64,000 nt of DNA from Rhizobium sp. TH2 (GCF_024707525.1 NZ_CP062231.1:2480001-2544000), one strand, 5' to 3'. Positions 16,464 to 26,465 are shown, counted from the stretch's first letter. Notes: a model not told the origin generated them from the letters alone. Translations and numbers: made by a program.

Positions 16464-17171
16464 ATGGCGGCGGAAGTGCTGATTATCGACGATGACACAC
16501 GTCTCGCCGCCATGCTTTCCGACTATCTGCGATCGGCAGGTTTTACGACCCGCAGCGCGGCCACAGGCAATTCCGGCCTCCAGGAAATTGCTCGAAAGGC
16601 GCCTGACGCTGTGATCCTCGACGTGATGCTCCCCGATCACGACGGGTTCGAAATCTGCCGCCGCATCCGCGCCGGCTCCGGTCTCCCGATCCTCATGCTG
16701 ACTGCGAAGGGTGAGGAAACGGATCGTATAGTGGGATTGGAGCTCGGCGCGGACGATTATCTGGCCAAACCTTTCAGTCCGCGCGAACTGGCGGCGCGGC
16801 TGAAAGCCATCCTGCGGCGTACGCAAGGCTCGTCGTCGATCGCGCCGATGGACATATTGCGTTTCGGTCGGCTGGAGATCGACCGTGGCCAGCGTTGCGT
16901 ACGGCTCGACGGCAATGAACGCCCCATGACCGGCTACCAGTTCGCGCTGCTCGTCAACATGGCCGAGAATGCCGGCCGCGTGCTGTCGCGTGAACGGCTG
17001 ATGGAACTAACCAAGGGCGAGGAACTCGAGGCCTTCGACCGTTCGATCGATGTGCATATCTCCCGCATCCGGGCGGCCATCGAGACCGACCCCAAGCATC
17101 CGCGCCGCATCATCACGCTGCGTGGATCGGGCTATATCTTCGCCCGCAACCAGGACGAATCCGACCGATGA
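16464..17171 (+). CDS. OmpR-family response regulator (CpxR-like)
   Basis: 235 residues from the ATG at 16464, chosen because GGGAG lies 5 bases upstream. Receiver domain with the acidic pair in IIDDDTR, phosphoacceptor Asp53 in ILDVMLPDHDG, and conserved Lys in DDYLAKPFSP. The C-terminal winged helix DNA-binding domain (about 135-230) ends in RRIITLRGSGYIFA, typical of OmpR/PhoB. The best functional guess is CpxR or RstA, from the Spy-like gene in front and the kinase type behind. Its last codon overlaps the kinase start as ATGA, so the two are translationally coupled. Confidence 0.92.
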   Translation: MAAEVLIIDDDTRLAAMLSDYLRSAGFTTRSAATGNSGLQEIARKAPDAVILDVMLPDHDGFEICRRIRAGSGLPILMLTAKGEETDRIVGLELGADDYLAKPFSPRELAARLKAILRRTQGSSSIAPMDILRFGRLEIDRGQRCVRLDGNERPMTGYQFALLVNMAENAGRVLSRERLMELTKGEELEAFDRSIDVHISRIRAAIETDPKHPRRIITLRGSGYIFARNQDESDR

Positions 17172-18436
17172 TCCGCAGCCGTCTCTATATCAAGATGTAT
17201 CTCACGGTTCTCTGCGGCCTGCTGCTCGTCGTTCTGTCGCTTGGAACCTATGCGATGATGGGCGATTTCGGCGACGAGGACCATGGCTTCTCCGGCAAGC
17301 TCGACCGTTTTGCCAGCGCCATGCTCAGCGCCGACATGACAAGGGCTGAGCGGCAGGAGATGCTGGAAAGGCTCGCCAAGGGCCTCGACGCCGATGTCGG
17401 CCTGTTCGACAAGGACGAGCGTTTCATCCAGGGCGCCGGCGCCATGGCCACGCGCGAGGGCGCGACCATTTTCCTCGACGAGCGCAACCGCCATCGTAAG
17501 GAATTCGAAGCCGATCTGCCCGACGGAAGCCATGTGCGAGTGTTTATGGACCGCGGCTTCGACAAGTCACGGTGGCATTTCCTCACCGCGATCCTGATCG
17601 TGGCGCTCGCCATCGGCGTCGCGTCACTGCCCGCTGTCCGCTATCTTACGCGACGTCTGGAGCAATTGCGCCGGGGCGTCGAGCACTGGGGCGACGGCGC
17701 GCTGTCGAGCCGTGTCGAGGTCTGCGGCCGTGACGAGATCGCCCAGGTGGCGAAGAGCTTCAATCGCGCCGCCGACCGGGTCGAGGGCGTGATCAATTCA
17801 CAGAAGAGCCTGCTCGCCAATGCCAGCCACGAGCTTCGCTCGCCGCTTGCGCGCCTGCGCATGGCGACGGAAATGTTCGAGGCCTCGCCTAGCGATGAGC
17901 TACGCAAGGAAATTGTCTGCAATCTCGCCGAACTCGATGAACTGGTTGATGAAATCCTTCTCAAGAGCCGTATCGACAGTGACCAGAAGATGGATCTCGG
18001 CCAGTTGGTGGACCTGCTGCCGCTCGCAGCCGAAGAGGCCGCCACCGTCAATGCCGAGATCGAGGGCGGGTCCCTCACCATCCCGGGCAACGAACGGTTG
18101 CTGCGCCGCATGATCCGCAATCTGCTGCAGAACGCGGCCCGCCACGGCAAGCCGCCGGTCACCATCCATCTCTCGTCGAACAAGGGGCTGGCGACGATCG
18201 CCGTCTGCGACAAGGGCGATGGCATAAGGCCCGAGGAAGAGGCACGCGTGTTCGAACCCTTCTATCGGCCCGAGGGCCGCAGCGAATCCGCTGGCGGCTG
18301 GGGCCTGGGCCTGGCGCTGGTCGCCGAAATCGCCCGGCTTCACCGTGGCCGCGCTTGGTACAGTGCGCTCGACGATGGCGGTGCCTGTTTCACTGTCGAA
18401 CTGCCGCTCGATCCGGCGCCTGCCAAGAGCGCATGA
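17168..18436 (+). CDS. Sensor histidine kinase (CpxA-like)
   Basis: 422 residues. Transmembrane helix near residues 9-30, a periplasmic sensor region of about 100 residues, a second helix (FLTAILIVALAIGVASLPAV), a HAMP domain (LTRRLEQLRRGVEHWGDG), a HisKA domain with the phosphorylated His221 in NASHELRSPLARLRMA, and a HATPase_c domain with N box LLQNAARHG, G1 DKGDGI and G2 GWGLGLALV. The H-box form SHELRSPLARLR is like CpxA/RstB. Expected to phosphorylate the response regulator encoded just upstream. Converges on the EamA transporter with one base between stop codons. Confidence 0.92.
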   Translation: MIRSRLYIKMYLTVLCGLLLVVLSLGTYAMMGDFGDEDHGFSGKLDRFASAMLSADMTRAERQEMLERLAKGLDADVGLFDKDERFIQGAGAMATREGATIFLDERNRHRKEFEADLPDGSHVRVFMDRGFDKSRWHFLTAILIVALAIGVASLPAVRYLTRRLEQLRRGVEHWGDGALSSRVEVCGRDEIAQVAKSFNRAADRVEGVINSQKSLLANASHELRSPLARLRMATEMFEASPSDELRKEIVCNLAELDELVDEILLKSRIDSDQKMDLGQLVDLLPLAAEEAATVNAEIEGGSLTIPGNERLLRRMIRNLLQNAARHGKPPVTIHLSSNKGLATIAVCDKGDGIRPEEEARVFEPFYRPEGRSESAGGWGLGLALVAEIARLHRGRAWYSALDDGGACFTVELPLDPAPAKSA

Positions 18437-18437
18437 G

Positions 18438-19373
18438 CTAAGGCACGCCGGCCGCTTCCTTCTGCACCCGCCGCTCGCGCCAGATGATGTAGAGGCCGGA
18501 GCCGACGATGATGGCGACACCCAGCCATTTCGATGGCGTCGGGAACTCGCCGAACAGCGTGAAGCCCAAGATCGTCGCCGAGATGATCTCGAAATACTGG
18601 AACGGCGCCAGGATCGACACCGGCGCCAGCCGGAACGCCCGAAGCACCAGAAGGTGGCCGTAGCCGGACAGCGCGCCGAGCACGATCAGCAGCATGAGAC
18701 TGAAGCCTGAATCCGGCAGAGCCATCTGAAAATCGGCATTCCCCAGCCCGTCACCGATCAGCAGCACAACAGCCATGAAGATCGTGCCGCCCAGGCCAGA
18801 AATCGTCTGCATGGTCAGCGGTGGATCGGCCTCGCCGATCGCCCGGTTCATGAAGAGATAGAGCGCGAAGAGGAAGGCGCAGAGCACAGGCAGCAGCGAC
18901 ATAACCCCGAATATCTCGAAGCTCGGCTGGATGATGATCATCGCGCCGCCGAAGCCGATGAGAATCGCCACCCAGCGTCGCCAGCCCACCTTCTCGCCGA
19001 GAAAGGCCGCCGACATGGCCGTCAGCATGAACGGCTCGACGAAATAGATCGCGAAGACATCCGCCAGCGGCATATATTTGATCGCGGTGAAGAAGAGCAA
19101 GGTCGCCGCAGCATGCAGCGCGCCGCGCATGAGGTTCATCCACGGCCGCTTGGCCCGGAAGGCGCCTGATCCCGCCACGGTAAGCAGCAGCGGCACCGTG
19201 AGCACAAGCTGGAAGAAGAAGCGGTAGAACGTTACCTGCCCCGGCGACATGGCCTGGAAGGTCGAGAGATATTTGGCGATCCCATCCATGCAGGGCAGGA
19301 TCATCATGGCGAAAGCCATGATCGCCAGGCCTTTGAAAAGGCCGTTCTGTTCGGTCGGTGGATGGGCGGGCAT
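18438..19373 (-). CDS. EamA/DMT family transporter
   Basis: 311 residues from the ATG at 19373; the frame extends upstream to 19457 but without a site, and no clear Shine-Dalgarno is seen at 19373 either. Ten hydrophobic helices in two EamA repeats (for example ADVFAIYFVEPFMLTAMSAA and LAPVSILAPFQYFEIISATI), the usual drug/metabolite transporter layout. These inner-membrane carriers export amino acids, metabolites or drugs; the substrate cannot be predicted. It stands alone on the minus strand between two plus-strand units. Confidence 0.9.
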   Translation of the reverse strand: MPAHPPTEQNGLFKGLAIMAFAMMILPCMDGIAKYLSTFQAMSPGQVTFYRFFFQLVLTVPLLLTVAGSGAFRAKRPWMNLMRGALHAAATLLFFTAIKYMPLADVFAIYFVEPFMLTAMSAAFLGEKVGWRRWVAILIGFGGAMIIIQPSFEIFGVMSLLPVLCAFLFALYLFMNRAIGEADPPLTMQTISGLGGTIFMAVVLLIGDGLGNADFQMALPDSGFSLMLLIVLGALSGYGHLLVLRAFRLAPVSILAPFQYFEIISATILGFTLFGEFPTPSKWLGVAIIVGSGLYIIWRERRVQKEAAGVP

Positions 19374-19592
19374 GGGAGCGATTCGTTGCGGCGGGAGATC
19401 CGGATGATAGGCGATCCATCGCAGCGGCGCACCCGAGAGACAACAAATATTCGGCACGAACTCCCTGAACCGATCCCGCAGAAAGATGAATCACATCTTG
19501 CGGATCTGGCGGCAGCCCGTTGATTTGCTGACGCTTTCGGACGACACTCCATGCGATCGTTTTGAATGCCAACTCTTCGGGAGCATGACCAG

Positions 19593-20327
19593 ATGATCGT
19601 CCAAGCCTGTATCAATGGCCCTCGCCCGGCCGAATACCATCCTCGCCTGCCGCTGACGGCAGTAACAATGGTGGCCGATGCCAAGGTCTGCATTGCAGCC
19701 GGTGCTGCGGAACTCCATGTCCATCCGCGCTCGAACGGCCGCGAAACGCTTGCCGCCATCAACGAGACGATTCCCCTTGTCCGCGCCGCCTGCCCCGGCA
19801 CTCTGATCGGCGTTTCCACGGGCGCCTGGATCGAGAACGATATCCAACGGACACGTGATCTGATCCGGGAGTGGACGCAGTTGCCGGACTACGCATCCGT
19901 GAACCTTTCCGAAGCCGATGCCCCTGATATCATCACGCTTCTGGACGAGATCGGCGTCGGCGTCGAGGCGGGCCTCGCCACGGTGGCCGATGCCGAGCGT
20001 TTCGTGACATTGCCGAATGCCGGACGGTCGTTCCGCATCCTGATCGAAATAGACGAGCAGGATTGGAACAGCGGCTTGGCCATCGCCGAGGGGATCGAGG
20101 CCGTCCTTACGCGCGCCGGCATCCACTGGCCCACCCTCCTGCATGGATTTGACACCACTGTCTGGCCATTCGTTGATCTCGCGGCCGAGCGGCGTTTCTC
20201 AACGCGCGTCGGTCTCGAAGACGGCAAACTCCTTCCGGATGGCTCGGAGGCACGCGACAATGCCGAGCTTGTCTCCGCTGCGGTATCGAAATTCCGCAGC
20301 GCGCTGGATGCGATGACGCAATCATAG
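19593..20327 (+). CDS. Beta-keto acid cleavage enzyme (DUF849, Kce-like)
   Basis: 244 residues from the ATG at 19593 (GGGAGC about 8 bases upstream). TIM-barrel BKACE family: QACINGPRP at the N-terminus, metal-binding His42 and His44 in ELHVHPRS, STGAW, and RVGLEDGKLLPDG with the likely metal-binding Glu. Known members condense a beta-keto acid with acetyl-CoA; Kce acts on 3-keto-5-aminohexanoate in lysine fermentation. This copy is shorter than the common ~270-310 residues, and no lysine-fermentation genes are nearby, so its substrate is probably different. It stands alone, 110 bases before the formaldehyde dehydrogenase gene. Confidence 0.85.
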   Translation: MIVQACINGPRPAEYHPRLPLTAVTMVADAKVCIAAGAAELHVHPRSNGRETLAAINETIPLVRAACPGTLIGVSTGAWIENDIQRTRDLIREWTQLPDYASVNLSEADAPDIITLLDEIGVGVEAGLATVADAERFVTLPNAGRSFRILIEIDEQDWNSGLAIAEGIEAVLTRAGIHWPTLLHGFDTTVWPFVDLAAERRFSTRVGLEDGKLLPDGSEARDNAELVSAAVSKFRSALDAMTQS

Positions 20328-20437
20328 TCACGACCGGCGGGCATGCGCAGCCGGATATCAAATTGATTTGCTCTCTTGCGTGGTCATGGATCATTGTGAT
20401 TTGAAGATTCGAGATAACGAATTCAGGGAGAACCACC

Positions 20438-21565
<1,128 letters not shown>

Positions 21566-21576
21566 TCGATCCAAGC

Positions 21577-21604
21577 GAGGGCGCCGAATGCGGCGCCTTC
21601 GTTT
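21577..21604 (+). terminator. Intrinsic terminator after adhC
   Basis: 10-pair stem GAGGGCGCCG / CGGCGCCTTC (one G-U pair) with tetraloop AATG, followed by GTTT. It separates adhC from the sulfotransferase-like gene. Confidence 0.7.
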
Positions 21605-21624
21605 CCCACAACGGAATATGTCAT

Positions 21625-22323
21625 ATGCTCTTCCTCAATCGGGCGGGACTGGTGATCCTCAGCCAGCCCAAGACCGGCACGACGGCCCTCGAAAACGCTC
21701 TGACGCCGCGCTCGTCGATTTCGATCAGCAAGCCGCCCGAACTCAAGCACATGTCCTATCGCGGTTTCATGGCATATATGGCGCCGATGATCGAGGCGCA
21801 TACCCGCATGAAGCGATCGGATTATGAGGTCATTTCAGTGATGCGGGAACCGCTCGACTGGCTTGGCAGCTGGTATCGCTATCGTACCCGCGACGAGCTC
21901 AAGAAGCCTGATAATCCACGCTCGGTGAATTATACCGGCGGCATGACCTTCGACCAGTTCGTGCGTGATGTCTGCAGGCCTGTTGGCGAGCAACCAGTGC
22001 ATGCGCGTATCAAGACCCCGTCCTGGGTCTCGTTGTCGGGCATGAACGCAATCGGCGTCGACCGGCTCTATCCATACGAGAATCTCTCGGATCTCTATCA
22101 GTTGATCATTGACCGCACGGGCAAGCCGATCGACGCGAAGCTCGCCAATGTCTCGCCGGAAATGCCGCTCTCGCTGACGAATGACACCAAGGCGGTGCTG
22201 CGACGGGCATTCGCTTTCGAATTCGAGCTCCACGAATCGCTGAGGCGTGATGGAGCGATCAACGAGAGGTTCAAACGGCAAGCTGCCGATATCGACACTA
22301 CCGATCTCTCGCCCGGCGTATGA
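21625..22323 (+). CDS. Sulfotransferase-like protein
   Basis: 232 residues from the ATG at 21625; the frame is open further upstream through adhC and its terminator, which is a shadow. The N-terminal LSQPKTGTTALENAL matches the 5'-phosphosulfate loop of PAPS-dependent sulfotransferases (PKxGTT). VMREPLDWLGSWYRYR is the expected 3'-phosphate motif (RxPxxRxxSxY-like). Likely transfers sulfate from PAPS to a surface sugar or other acceptor, but the acceptor cannot be told. A nod-factor role is not supported, since no nod genes are nearby. Converges on the GNAT gene with an 11-base gap. Confidence 0.8.
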   Translation: MLFLNRAGLVILSQPKTGTTALENALTPRSSISISKPPELKHMSYRGFMAYMAPMIEAHTRMKRSDYEVISVMREPLDWLGSWYRYRTRDELKKPDNPRSVNYTGGMTFDQFVRDVCRPVGEQPVHARIKTPSWVSLSGMNAIGVDRLYPYENLSDLYQLIIDRTGKPIDAKLANVSPEMPLSLTNDTKAVLRRAFAFEFELHESLRRDGAINERFKRQAADIDTTDLSPGV

Positions 22324-22334
22324 GCCCGGTTCAT

Positions 22335-22850
22335 TTAGCGCATCCTCTCGAGGAAGATGTTCAGGCTGCCTTTGTATTTACCGCGTCCGAACTCGCGAAA
22401 GCCGAACCGCTCGGCCAGCTTGAGCGACGCCGTATTGTCCGGCTCGATCATGCAGACGGTGCGTGGCGATGGGTAATGCCGGTCAAACCATTCGATCGCG
22501 GCCATTGCCGCCTCGCCCGCCAATCCCCTGCCGTGAAAATCAGGATGCAAAGTCCACATCGTCTCCGGCACACCGTCGAACGTGGGGCCATTGCCACGAT
22601 GGAAGTGACCGAAGCCGACCTCGCCGCAAAGCCTGCCAGATGCCAGGTCGAAAGCCAGGAAAGGCCCAAAGCCGAAGACATGCCGGTGACCGATCCAGCG
22701 CAGCAACCGCGCCCAAACGTCCTCATCCCTGAGCGGCGGAAACCGGTAGCCGCCATCGGAACCCGGCAGACGCTGGGTCCAGAGCGGGATATAGGCAGCA
22801 AAGTCGTCGATGCGGTGTTCGCGGAGGAGCAGGCGCTGTGTTTTGATCAT
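22335..22850 (-). CDS. GNAT family N-acetyltransferase
   Basis: 171 residues from the ATG at 22850 (AAGG 6 bases upstream). RimJ/RimL-like GNAT fold: N-terminal IKTQRLLLREHRIDDF, the acetyl-CoA motif HPDFHGRGLAGEAAMAAI with Q/RxxGxA-like core, and C-terminal EPDNTASLKLAERFGFREFG. Acetyl-CoA-dependent acetylation of a small molecule or protein N-terminus. Substrate unknown. Confidence 0.9.
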   Translation of the reverse strand: MIKTQRLLLREHRIDDFAAYIPLWTQRLPGSDGGYRFPPLRDEDVWARLLRWIGHRHVFGFGPFLAFDLASGRLCGEVGFGHFHRGNGPTFDGVPETMWTLHPDFHGRGLAGEAAMAAIEWFDRHYPSPRTVCMIEPDNTASLKLAERFGFREFGRGKYKGSLNIFLERMR

Positions 22851-22927
22851 GAACGACCTTGTGACTTTCAAAGCAATCTATTCTAACTTGAGGTAAACCC
22901 GTTGTCACAGCACAAGCAGGCCTCACG

Positions 22928-23572
22928 TTGATCCATCGCTATGACGAAACGGCACGGACGCAAGCACTTGCGGGCCTTCCGATCATGAAGGCGGCGGCCT
23001 TCGCTGCCGCAGTGACGACGCGGCAAACCATAAACTACGAACATTGCGCAAGTGCCTTGGGGCTGGCATCACCGAGCAGATATCGCGAGATCACGGCTCA
23101 ACTTTGGGAACTAATCCTATCCGACGAGCTCGACAATACTGGCTGGGATGCGCTGCTTGAAGAAGTCATGGATATGTTCGCCCCGGAAACTTCGGATCAA
23201 TGGCTTCGCGTCGCCCTCGTTGAAGATGCAGTTTCATCCTTGGCCTATGCAATCCGCTTTGTTCTTACCCATAGCGCCCAGGAGGCAGCATGGGCAGGCC
23301 GACGCGCGTATGAAATAACCGACCAAATCACGATCGCGAAACTCGATTTCCTCCCTGAAGATCTTCTTTCTGAGGACACCATTCTATCGGACGTAATTGT
23401 CCAACGTGAGCTTGGCCGGCAATCCAGGGACATTGAACTGCTTGGAAGTGATTCCAACTACACGTCTATCAAAGCCTTGCGTGACCTGGCGCATTCCGAA
23501 ACGGTGCTCACGAACGAGGAATTATCTCAGCTTGATGCTTGGCAACGCCTCCGCCCAACCAAAAGCGGTTGA
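22928..23572 (+). CDS. DUF416 (YjaG-like) family protein
   Basis: 214 residues from a TTG at 22928. TTG is chosen because the family pattern extends upstream of the first Met (LAGLPIMKAAAFAAAV matches the N-terminal region of YjaG). Central part SRYREITAQLWELILSD and VALVEDAVSSLAYAIRFVLT are DUF416-like, and the C-terminus is helical. YjaG of E. coli has no settled function. By eye the gene is less GC-rich than its neighbours, and it sits between a GNAT gene and the end of the ribosomal cluster, so acquisition is possible. No Shine-Dalgarno is obvious before the TTG. Confidence 0.72.
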   Translation: MIHRYDETARTQALAGLPIMKAAAFAAAVTTRQTINYEHCASALGLASPSRYREITAQLWELILSDELDNTGWDALLEEVMDMFAPETSDQWLRVALVEDAVSSLAYAIRFVLTHSAQEAAWAGRRAYEITDQITIAKLDFLPEDLLSEDTILSDVIVQRELGRQSRDIELLGSDSNYTSIKALRDLAHSETVLTNEELSQLDAWQRLRPTKSG

Positions 23573-23587
23573 ACCTATCGCCCAACG

Positions 23588-23614
23588 CAAAAAAGCCGGG
23601 CTCGTCGCCCGGCT
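23588..23614 (-). terminator. Intrinsic terminator of the rpsM-rpsK-rpoA-rplQ unit
   Basis: Read on the minus strand: stem AGCCGGGC / GCCCGGCT with loop GACGA, followed by six T. It lies 26 bases after the rplQ stop, and may also help end the convergent DUF416 transcript. Confidence 0.88.
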
Positions 23615-23640
23615 CCTTCGATTCATTCGATCCTGATGGA

Positions 23641-24063
23641 TCAGGCCGCTTCGGCGGCCTTCTCGGCTTCGACGCGCGCGTGGTCAGCGGCACCCTTGGC
23701 CGAGACGTCGCGATCGACGAATTCGACGACCGCGAGCGGGGCGTTGTCGCCGTGGCGGAAGCCAGCCTTCATGATGCGGATGTAGCCGCCATTGCGGTTG
23801 ACATAGCGCGGTGCGATTGCCGAAAACAGCTTGGCGACCAGTTCGGCAGAGCCGATCTGCGAGATCGCCTGGCGGCGGGCGTGAAGGCTACCCTTCTTGC
23901 CGAGCGTCACGAGCTTTTCGACGATCGGACGGATTTCCTTTGCCTTCGGCAAGGTGGTGACAATCTGCTCATGCTCGATGAGCGAGGCTGCCATATTTGC
24001 AAACATCGCCTTGCGATGGCTTGCGGTTCTGTTGAGCTTGCGGCCGACCATACCATGGCGCAT
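23641..24063 (-). CDS. rplQ: 50S ribosomal protein L17
   Basis: 140 residues. L17 lies near the peptide exit tunnel of the large subunit. [20 protein letters not shown] at the N-terminus is the family signature. The C-terminus is a short acidic/Ala-rich extension ([10 protein letters not shown]) common in alphaproteobacteria. Last gene of the alpha operon: 117 bases after rpoA, with a hairpin in the gap, and followed by an intrinsic terminator. Confidence 0.97.
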   Translation of the reverse strand: MRHGMVGRKLNRTASHRKAMFANMAASLIEHEQIVTTLPKAKEIRPIVEKLVTLGKKGSLHARRQAISQIGSAELVAKLFSAIAPRYVNRNGGYIRIMKAGFRHGDNAPLAVVEFVDRDVSAKGAADHARVEAEKAAEAA

Positions 24064-24153
24064 TGCTATTCTCCTTTAATCGCAGGTTACCCTAGTTTTT
24101 GTTGGGCCTGCCGTTTCCTGGCACATGCAGATCAAATCTGCTGTTTGACGGGG

Positions 24154-24173
24154 AAAGGCAGTGTCCTGCCTTT
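24154..24173 (-). repeat. Hairpin in rpoA-rplQ gap
   Basis: AAAGGCAG / CTGCCTTT, 8 perfect pairs with loop TGTC, 7 bases after the rpoA stop. No T-run follows, so it is probably an RNA stability or processing element. Confidence 0.55.
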
Positions 24174-24180
24174 ACTGTTT

Positions 24181-25191
24181 TCAGTATTGATCTTCGTAGC
24201 GCTTGGCGAGTTCTTCGATGTTCTCGGGCGGCCAGGCGGGAACTTCCATACCAAGATGGAGGCCCATGGACGCGAGAACTTCCTTGATCTCGTTGAGCGA
24301 CTTGCGGCCGAAATTCGGAGTGCGAAGCATTTCGGCTTCGGTCTTCTGAATGAGGTCGCCGATATAGACGATGTTGTCGTTCTTGAGGCAGTTGGCCGAA
24401 CGCACGGAAAGCTCGAGTTCGTCCACCTTCTTGAGCAGCGCCGGGTTGAAGGCGAGCTCGGTGATGGCTTCCTCTTCGGCTTCCTTCTGCGGCTCGTCGA
24501 AGTTGACAAACACAGACAGCTGGTCCTGAAGAATGCGGGCGGCGAAAGCAACGGCATCTTCGCCCGTGACGGAACCGTCGGTCTCGATGGTCATGGTCAG
24601 CTTGTCGTAGTCGAGAACCTGGCCTTCACGGGTGTTTTCCACCTTGTAGGACACTTTCTTGACCGGCGAGAACAGGCTGTCGACCGGGATGAGGCCGATC
24701 GGCGCGTCTTCGGAGCGATTGCGGTCCGCGGGAACGTAGCCCTTGCCATTGGCAACGGTGAATTCCATGCGGATCTCGGCGCCCTCGTCGAGCGTGCAGA
24801 TCACGTGGTTCGGGTTGAGTATCTCGATGTCGCCGACGGTCTGAATGTCGCCTGCGGTCACCTGACCCGGACCCTGCTTGCGCACGACCATGCGCTTGGG
24901 ATCGTCGCCATCCATCTTGATGGCGATTTCCTTGATGTTGAGCACGATGTCCGTCACATCTTCCCGAACGCCGGGGATGGAGGAGAATTCGTGCAGCACG
25001 CCGTCGATCTGCACTGCCGTCACAGCCGCACCGCGGAGCGAGGAGAGCAGGATACGGCGGAGCGCATTGCCGAGGGTGAGGCCAAATCCACGCTCGAGCG
25101 GCTCTGCAACAAGGACAGCCTTTATGCGGCTCGAAGACGAAAACTCGACCTTGTTCGGCTTGATGAGTTCCTGCCAGTTCTTCTGAATCAT
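24181..25191 (-). CDS. rpoA: RNA polymerase alpha subunit
   Basis: 336 residues, normal for the family. The N-terminal domain (1-~235) dimerises and holds beta and beta' ([20 protein letters not shown]). The C-terminal domain (about 255-325, [20 protein letters not shown]) binds promoter UP elements and activators. Cytoplasmic core transcription subunit. Lies 85 bases after rpsK. In enterobacteria this operon is repressed by S4, but no rpsD is present in this cluster. Confidence 0.97.
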   Translation of the reverse strand: MIQKNWQELIKPNKVEFSSSSRIKAVLVAEPLERGFGLTLGNALRRILLSSLRGAAVTAVQIDGVLHEFSSIPGVREDVTDIVLNIKEIAIKMDGDDPKRMVVRKQGPGQVTAGDIQTVGDIEILNPNHVICTLDEGAEIRMEFTVANGKGYVPADRNRSEDAPIGLIPVDSLFSPVKKVSYKVENTREGQVLDYDKLTMTIETDGSVTGEDAVAFAARILQDQLSVFVNFDEPQKEAEEEAITELAFNPALLKKVDELELSVRSANCLKNDNIVYIGDLIQKTEAEMLRTPNFGRKSLNEIKEVLASMGLHLGMEVPAWPPENIEELAKRYEDQY

Positions 25192-25246
25192 GTGTAGTTA
25201 CCTTCCATTCGTGCCACCATCCAATCGTGGCAATCGACATCGAGGA

Positions 25247-25264
25247 CGCCGGCCGGGGCCGGCG
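25247..25264 (-). repeat. GC-rich palindrome in rpsK-rpoA gap
   Basis: CGCCGGCC followed by GGCCGGCG with two bases between, a near-perfect palindrome 12 bases after the rpsK stop. It can form a strong RNA hairpin with the inner pairs open. Confidence 0.45.
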
Positions 25265-25276
25265 GCGCGGATATGA

Positions 25277-25666
25277 TCAGACGCGGCGCTTCTTGCGCGG
25301 GCGGCAGCCATTGTGCGGGATCGGGGTCACATCGCGGATCGAGGTGATCATGAAACCGGCAGCCTGGAGCGCGCGAAGAGCGGATTCACGACCCGAGCCC
25401 GGACCGCAGACTTCCACTTCCAGCGACTTCATGCCGTGTTCCTGAGCCTTCTTGGCGCAGTCTTCAGCTGCCATCTGCGCAGCGAACGGAGTCGACTTGC
25501 GCGAGCCCTTGAAGCCCTTGGCGCCAGCCGACGACCAGGCAATCGCATTGCCCTGCGCATCCGTGATGGTGATCATCGTGTTGTTGAAGGTCGAGTTGAC
25601 GTGAGCGACACCCGACGAAATATTCTTGCGTTCGCGACGGCGGACGCGTGCGGCTTCCTTGGCCAT
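25277..25666 (-). CDS. rpsK: 30S ribosomal protein S11
   Basis: 129 residues from the ATG at 25666, which has AAGGAA upstream; the frame is open to 25693. S11 forms part of the platform of the small subunit at the mRNA exit. [20 protein letters not shown] and the basic C-terminus [14 protein letters not shown] are family hallmarks. Between rpsM (192-base gap containing hairpins) and rpoA. Confidence 0.97.
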   Translation of the reverse strand: MAKEAARVRRRERKNISSGVAHVNSTFNNTMITITDAQGNAIAWSSAGAKGFKGSRKSTPFAAQMAAEDCAKKAQEHGMKSLEVEVCGPGSGRESALRALQAAGFMITSIRDVTPIPHNGCRPRKKRRV

Positions 25667-25804
25667 ATGCTTTCCTTTCATTGATCTCTTCACCGCCGTA
25701 ATGCCAGCGGCTACACCGGGAAAGGATTGACGTCCCTGCCCTGTCGTCCCGGTCCCTCGGGAGGGACCGCATGCGATCAGAGGCCGAGGCCTCTGAAACT
25801 GGCA

Positions 25805-25836
25805 AAAGAGGCTCGTGCGGAAGCACCAGCCTCTTT
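25805..25836 (-). terminator. Terminator-like hairpin in rpsM-rpsK gap
   Basis: AAAGAGGCT / AGCCTCTTT, 9 perfect outer pairs, with an inner GTGC/GCAC stem and GGAA loop. Read on the minus strand it ends in TTTT. It lies 22 bases after the rpsM stop. Because rpsK follows with no clear promoter, it may be an attenuator rather than a full stop. Confidence 0.6.
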
Positions 25837-25858
25837 CGTCTTCCGTCTATTGACGAAA

Positions 25859-26227
25859 TTACTTCTTCTTGCCGGCAATCGCCTTTGCCGGACCCTTGCG
25901 GGTGCGGGCATTGGTGTGCGTGCGCTGGCCGCGAACGGGCAGCGAGCGGCGATGACGCAGGCCGCGGTAGCAACCGAGGTCCATCAGACGCTTGATATTC
26001 ATCGAGGTTTCGCGGCGAAGATCGCCTTCCACCTGATAGTCGCGGTCGATGGCTTCGCGGACAGCAAGAACTTCGGCATCGGTGAGCTGATGCACGCGGC
26101 GTTCAGCCGGGATGCCGACCTTCTCGACGATTTCCTGAGCGAATTTCGGACCGATCCCGTGGATATAAGTCAGAGCGATGACAACACGCTTCTGAGTCGG
26201 GATGTTGACGCCAGCTATACGGGCCAC
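25859..26227 (-). CDS. rpsM: 30S ribosomal protein S13
   Basis: 122 residues. S13 is in the head of the small subunit and contacts the P-site tRNA and bridge B1. [10 protein letters not shown] and the C-terminal [19 protein letters not shown] are characteristic. First gene of the alpha operon, with a good promoter candidate 81 bases upstream, and separated from adk by 238 bases. Confidence 0.97.
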   Translation of the reverse strand: MARIAGVNIPTQKRVVIALTYIHGIGPKFAQEIVEKVGIPAERRVHQLTDAEVLAVREAIDRDYQVEGDLRRETSMNIKRLMDLGCYRGLRHRRSLPVRGQRTHTNARTRKGPAKAIAGKKK

Positions 26228-26307
26228 GCCTGTTCTCCTTCACAATCCGGTTGCCATCCGGCAATCGGCTTTTCTTCGTTGCGCGACTGGTTTTGCCAGT
26301 CACAAGT

Positions 26308-26336
26308 TTTAAAACAGCGGTTCGCTTTCACGTCAA
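26308..26336 (-). promoter_or_regulatory. Promoter candidate for rpsM-rpsK-rpoA-rplQ
   Basis: On the minus strand: TTGACG (26336-26331), a 17-base spacer, then TTTAAA (26313-26308), a good sigma-70-type match with the TTGAC -35 favoured in alphaproteobacteria. It ends 81 bases before the rpsM start. A second TTGACG upstream (near 26430) has no equally good -10. Confidence 0.6.
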
Positions 26337-26465
26337 AAACGACCGTACCGGACTTCCCGATTCTCAAAGGGAAAGCCGCGCCGATCGACGAGTATTTCGC
26401 GAGTTGGCGCGTCAATAGCGGAATCGCCTGGAAAAAGCAACACGCCGCTAAAAGATTCTTCGGTT

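Noticed and set aside
21625..22323. Nodulation-type sulfotransferase (NodH)
   Set aside because: Only the general PAPS-binding motifs are visible, and there are no nod genes or nod box nearby.
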